A stretch of DNA of 42,789 nucleotides from Pseudomonas taeanensis MS-3. GTDB lineage: Bacteria; Pseudomonadota; Gammaproteobacteria; Pseudomonadales; Pseudomonadaceae. A program made the position numbers and the translations under genes. Each line of letters starts with the position of its first letter. Position 1 is the stretch's first letter. This document shows, in pieces, positions 41,365-42,789 of this stretch. Under the pieces are notes generated by a model that was not told the DNA's origin, ran no database searches, and saw only the letters and a list, made by a program, of their open reading frames with translations. The stretch lies in contig NZ_AWSQ01000001.1 of NCBI RefSeq assembly GCF_000498575.2, positions 764,201-806,989 on the forward strand. The letters are read 5' to 3'.

Positions 41365-42672
41365 CTACTTGCCGCGGCGGACCACCTGAGTGCCCGGGAA
41401 ATGACAGATGAAGGTGCTGCCTTGACCCACTCGACTGTCGATGTCCAGGTGCGCGCGATGGCGCAGCAACACGTGCTTGACGATGGCCAGGCCGAGGCCG
41501 GTGCCGCCGGTGTTGCTGGCGCGACTGGAGTCGACCCGGTAGAAACGCTCGGTCAGACGCGGCAGGTGCTTGGCCTCGATGCCCAGCCCGTTGTCCTGCA
41601 CCGCGAGGCGCGCACCATGCTCGTCGCCCGACCAACGGATATGGATCTGGCCTTCGTTGGGGGTGTATTTCACCGCGTTGAACACCAGGTTGGAGAAGGC
41701 ACTGCGCAGTTCGGTTTCGCTGCCCTTGAGCTTGAGGTGGGGGTCGGCTTCCAGGCTGATACGGTGCTGGCGTTCGCCCGAGAGGGCCTGGGCGTCGTTC
41801 TTGATCGACAGCAACAGCAGGTCGACCGCCACTGGCTGATTGTCCGAGGGGTAGTCGGTGGCTTCCAGCTTGGCCAGCAGCAGCAGGTCATTCAGCAGGT
41901 TCTGCATGCGCCCGCCTTGTTGCTGCATCTGTTGCAGGGCACGCAGCCAGCGCGGGTTTACCGCCTCGACATTGTCCAGCAGGGTCTCCAGGTAGCCGGA
42001 GATCACCGTCAGGGGCGTGCGCAGCTCGTGGGAGACGTTGGCGACGAAGTCCTTGCGCATCTGTTCCAGCTGGTGAAGACGGGTGACGTCACGCACCAGC
42101 ACCAGGTGTTCCTGATTGCCGTACTGGGTGATATGAAACTGCAGGTGCAGGCTGTCGCTCAGGGGCGAGGGCAGTTCCAGGGGTTCCAGGTAATTGTTGC
42201 GCGCAAAGTACTCCTTGAAGCGTGGGTGGCGCACCAGGTTGCCAATCGGCTGGCCGCTGTCCTGCAGGGTTTTCAAGCCGAGCAAGGTTTCTGCCGCGGG
42301 GTTCCACCACTCCAGGTTGCCGTCGCTGTCGAGCATGATCACCGCGTCTTTCAGCGCGGAAGTGGACTCCTGGGCACGGTCGATCACGGCCTGCAGGCGC
42401 GCTCGCGCGCGTTGCTCATTGCGCTGCTGGTGATAGATGCTGTCGAACACCTCTCCCCACAGCCCCGAGCTGTCGGGTGGCGGCTCGTCAGGTTGGTGGT
42501 GTTTCAGCCAGGTGTGCAGGCGCAACAGCTGATGCAGGGTCCAGCACAGGTAAGCGCCCAAGCCGAGCACCAGGGCCCAGGCATATTGGCCGCTGATCGC
42601 ACCGAGCAGCAGGCAAATGCCGACTAACAGCAGCAGACGGCGTATCAGGGCGCCACGCCAGTCTTGATTCAC
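41365..42672 (-). CDS. phoR: Phosphate regulon sensor kinase PhoR
   Basis: A 435-residue histidine kinase. Two N-terminal helices (about 12-45), a linker, a PAS domain (about 95-205: VIMLDSDGNLEWWNPAAETLLGL), HisKA with the phospho-accepting His in FVANVSHELRTPLTVISGYLETL, and HATPase with NAVKYTPNEGQI, DNGLGIE, RVDSSRASNTGGTGLGLAIVK. It lacks a large periplasmic sensor, as usual for PhoR, which reads phosphate through the Pst transporter and PhoU. The start is GTG at 42672. phoB, its usual upstream partner, is not within the 117 nt left in the window. It would phosphorylate PhoB, which should act on the Pho boxes at 14061 and 15200. Confidence 0.95.
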   Translation of the reverse strand: MNQDWRGALIRRLLLLVGICLLLGAISGQYAWALVLGLGAYLCWTLHQLLRLHTWLKHHQPDEPPPDSSGLWGEVFDSIYHQQRNEQRARARLQAVIDRAQESTSALKDAVIMLDSDGNLEWWNPAAETLLGLKTLQDSGQPIGNLVRHPRFKEYFARNNYLEPLELPSPLSDSLHLQFHITQYGNQEHLVLVRDVTRLHQLEQMRKDFVANVSHELRTPLTVISGYLETLLDNVEAVNPRWLRALQQMQQQGGRMQNLLNDLLLLAKLEATDYPSDNQPVAVDLLLLSIKNDAQALSGERQHRISLEADPHLKLKGSETELRSAFSNLVFNAVKYTPNEGQIHIRWSGDEHGARLAVQDNGLGIEAKHLPRLTERFYRVDSSRASNTGGTGLGLAIVKHVLLRHRAHLDIDSRVGQGSTFICHFPGTQVVRRGK

Positions 42673-42789
42673 TTAGAGCTCATCCGCCAATCGATCCATT
42701 ATGCCGCCAGGTCCGGCCGGCAATCCTAACCCGCGCAGCTCGGCGCGGACATACTGCTAGGGTCTGTTGCCATTTCCCGCGCAACCCGA

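Noticed and set aside
41285..41635. N-terminal extension of the CorC-family protein
   Set aside because: The extension is antisense to the end of phoR and its downstream gap; ATG 41284 gives the usual family start.

Overview
The window is a high-GC gammaproteobacterial chromosome segment that reads as Pseudomonas. The evidence is a class I purE-purK pair, a pstS-pstC-pstA-pstB-phoU / response regulator / M23 peptidase / CorC / phoR order that I recall from the PA5360-PA5370 region of P. aeruginosa, Pseudomonas-type REP sequences, and the long Pseudomonas forms of PstC and PstA. Ectoine/hydroxyectoine catabolism suggests a salt-exposed niche. I cannot name the species.

Layout. 1-856: an AT-richer stretch with a broken CdiI-like immunity gene (26-349, minus strand), then mostly non-coding DNA with small repeats and two hairpins ahead of purE. 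857-4599: purE, purK, a small GlsB/YeaQ membrane protein, a DUF3299 lipoprotein-sized secreted protein and a hexose-6-phosphate mutarotase. 4770-9099: a MacB-like exporter (cysteine-containing HlyD adaptor, ATPase, two FtsX-like permeases). 9159-12370: a TakP-type TRAP transporter whose binding-protein gene is divergent from its membrane genes. 12443-13903: arsH-arsR and an acyl-CoA thioesterase. 14061-22198: the phosphate regulon core (two Pho-box promoters, pstS, pstCAB, phoU) and a REC-domain regulator, then a DUF4124/M23 peptidase. 23347-39938: a 16.6-kb ectoine/hydroxyectoine locus. 39944-42672: corC-like transporter gene and phoR, which resume the backbone.

The ectoine locus looks self-contained: TRAP uptake (uehBC on minus, uehA on plus), a MocR-type repressor (EnuR), ring opening and deacetylation (DoeA, DoeB), an Lrp/AsnC regulator (DoeX), conversion of diaminobutyrate to aspartate semialdehyde and aspartate (DoeD, DoeC), and the EutABC set associated with hydroxyectoine. 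A 659-residue HBM-type chemoreceptor and a DMT-family exporter sit inside it. I found an 18-bp motif repeated at the uehBC promoter and between enuR and doeA that is a good candidate EnuR operator.

Small inverted-repeat elements sit exactly at the stop codons of pstB, doeX and probably doeC. The most notable items are the placement of the ectoine locus inside the Pho backbone, the chemoreceptor within it, the shared operator motif, the hidden immunity pseudogene, and two regularly spaced Pho-box arrays. All functional calls are from reading the sequence and memory of the families; no searches were run.
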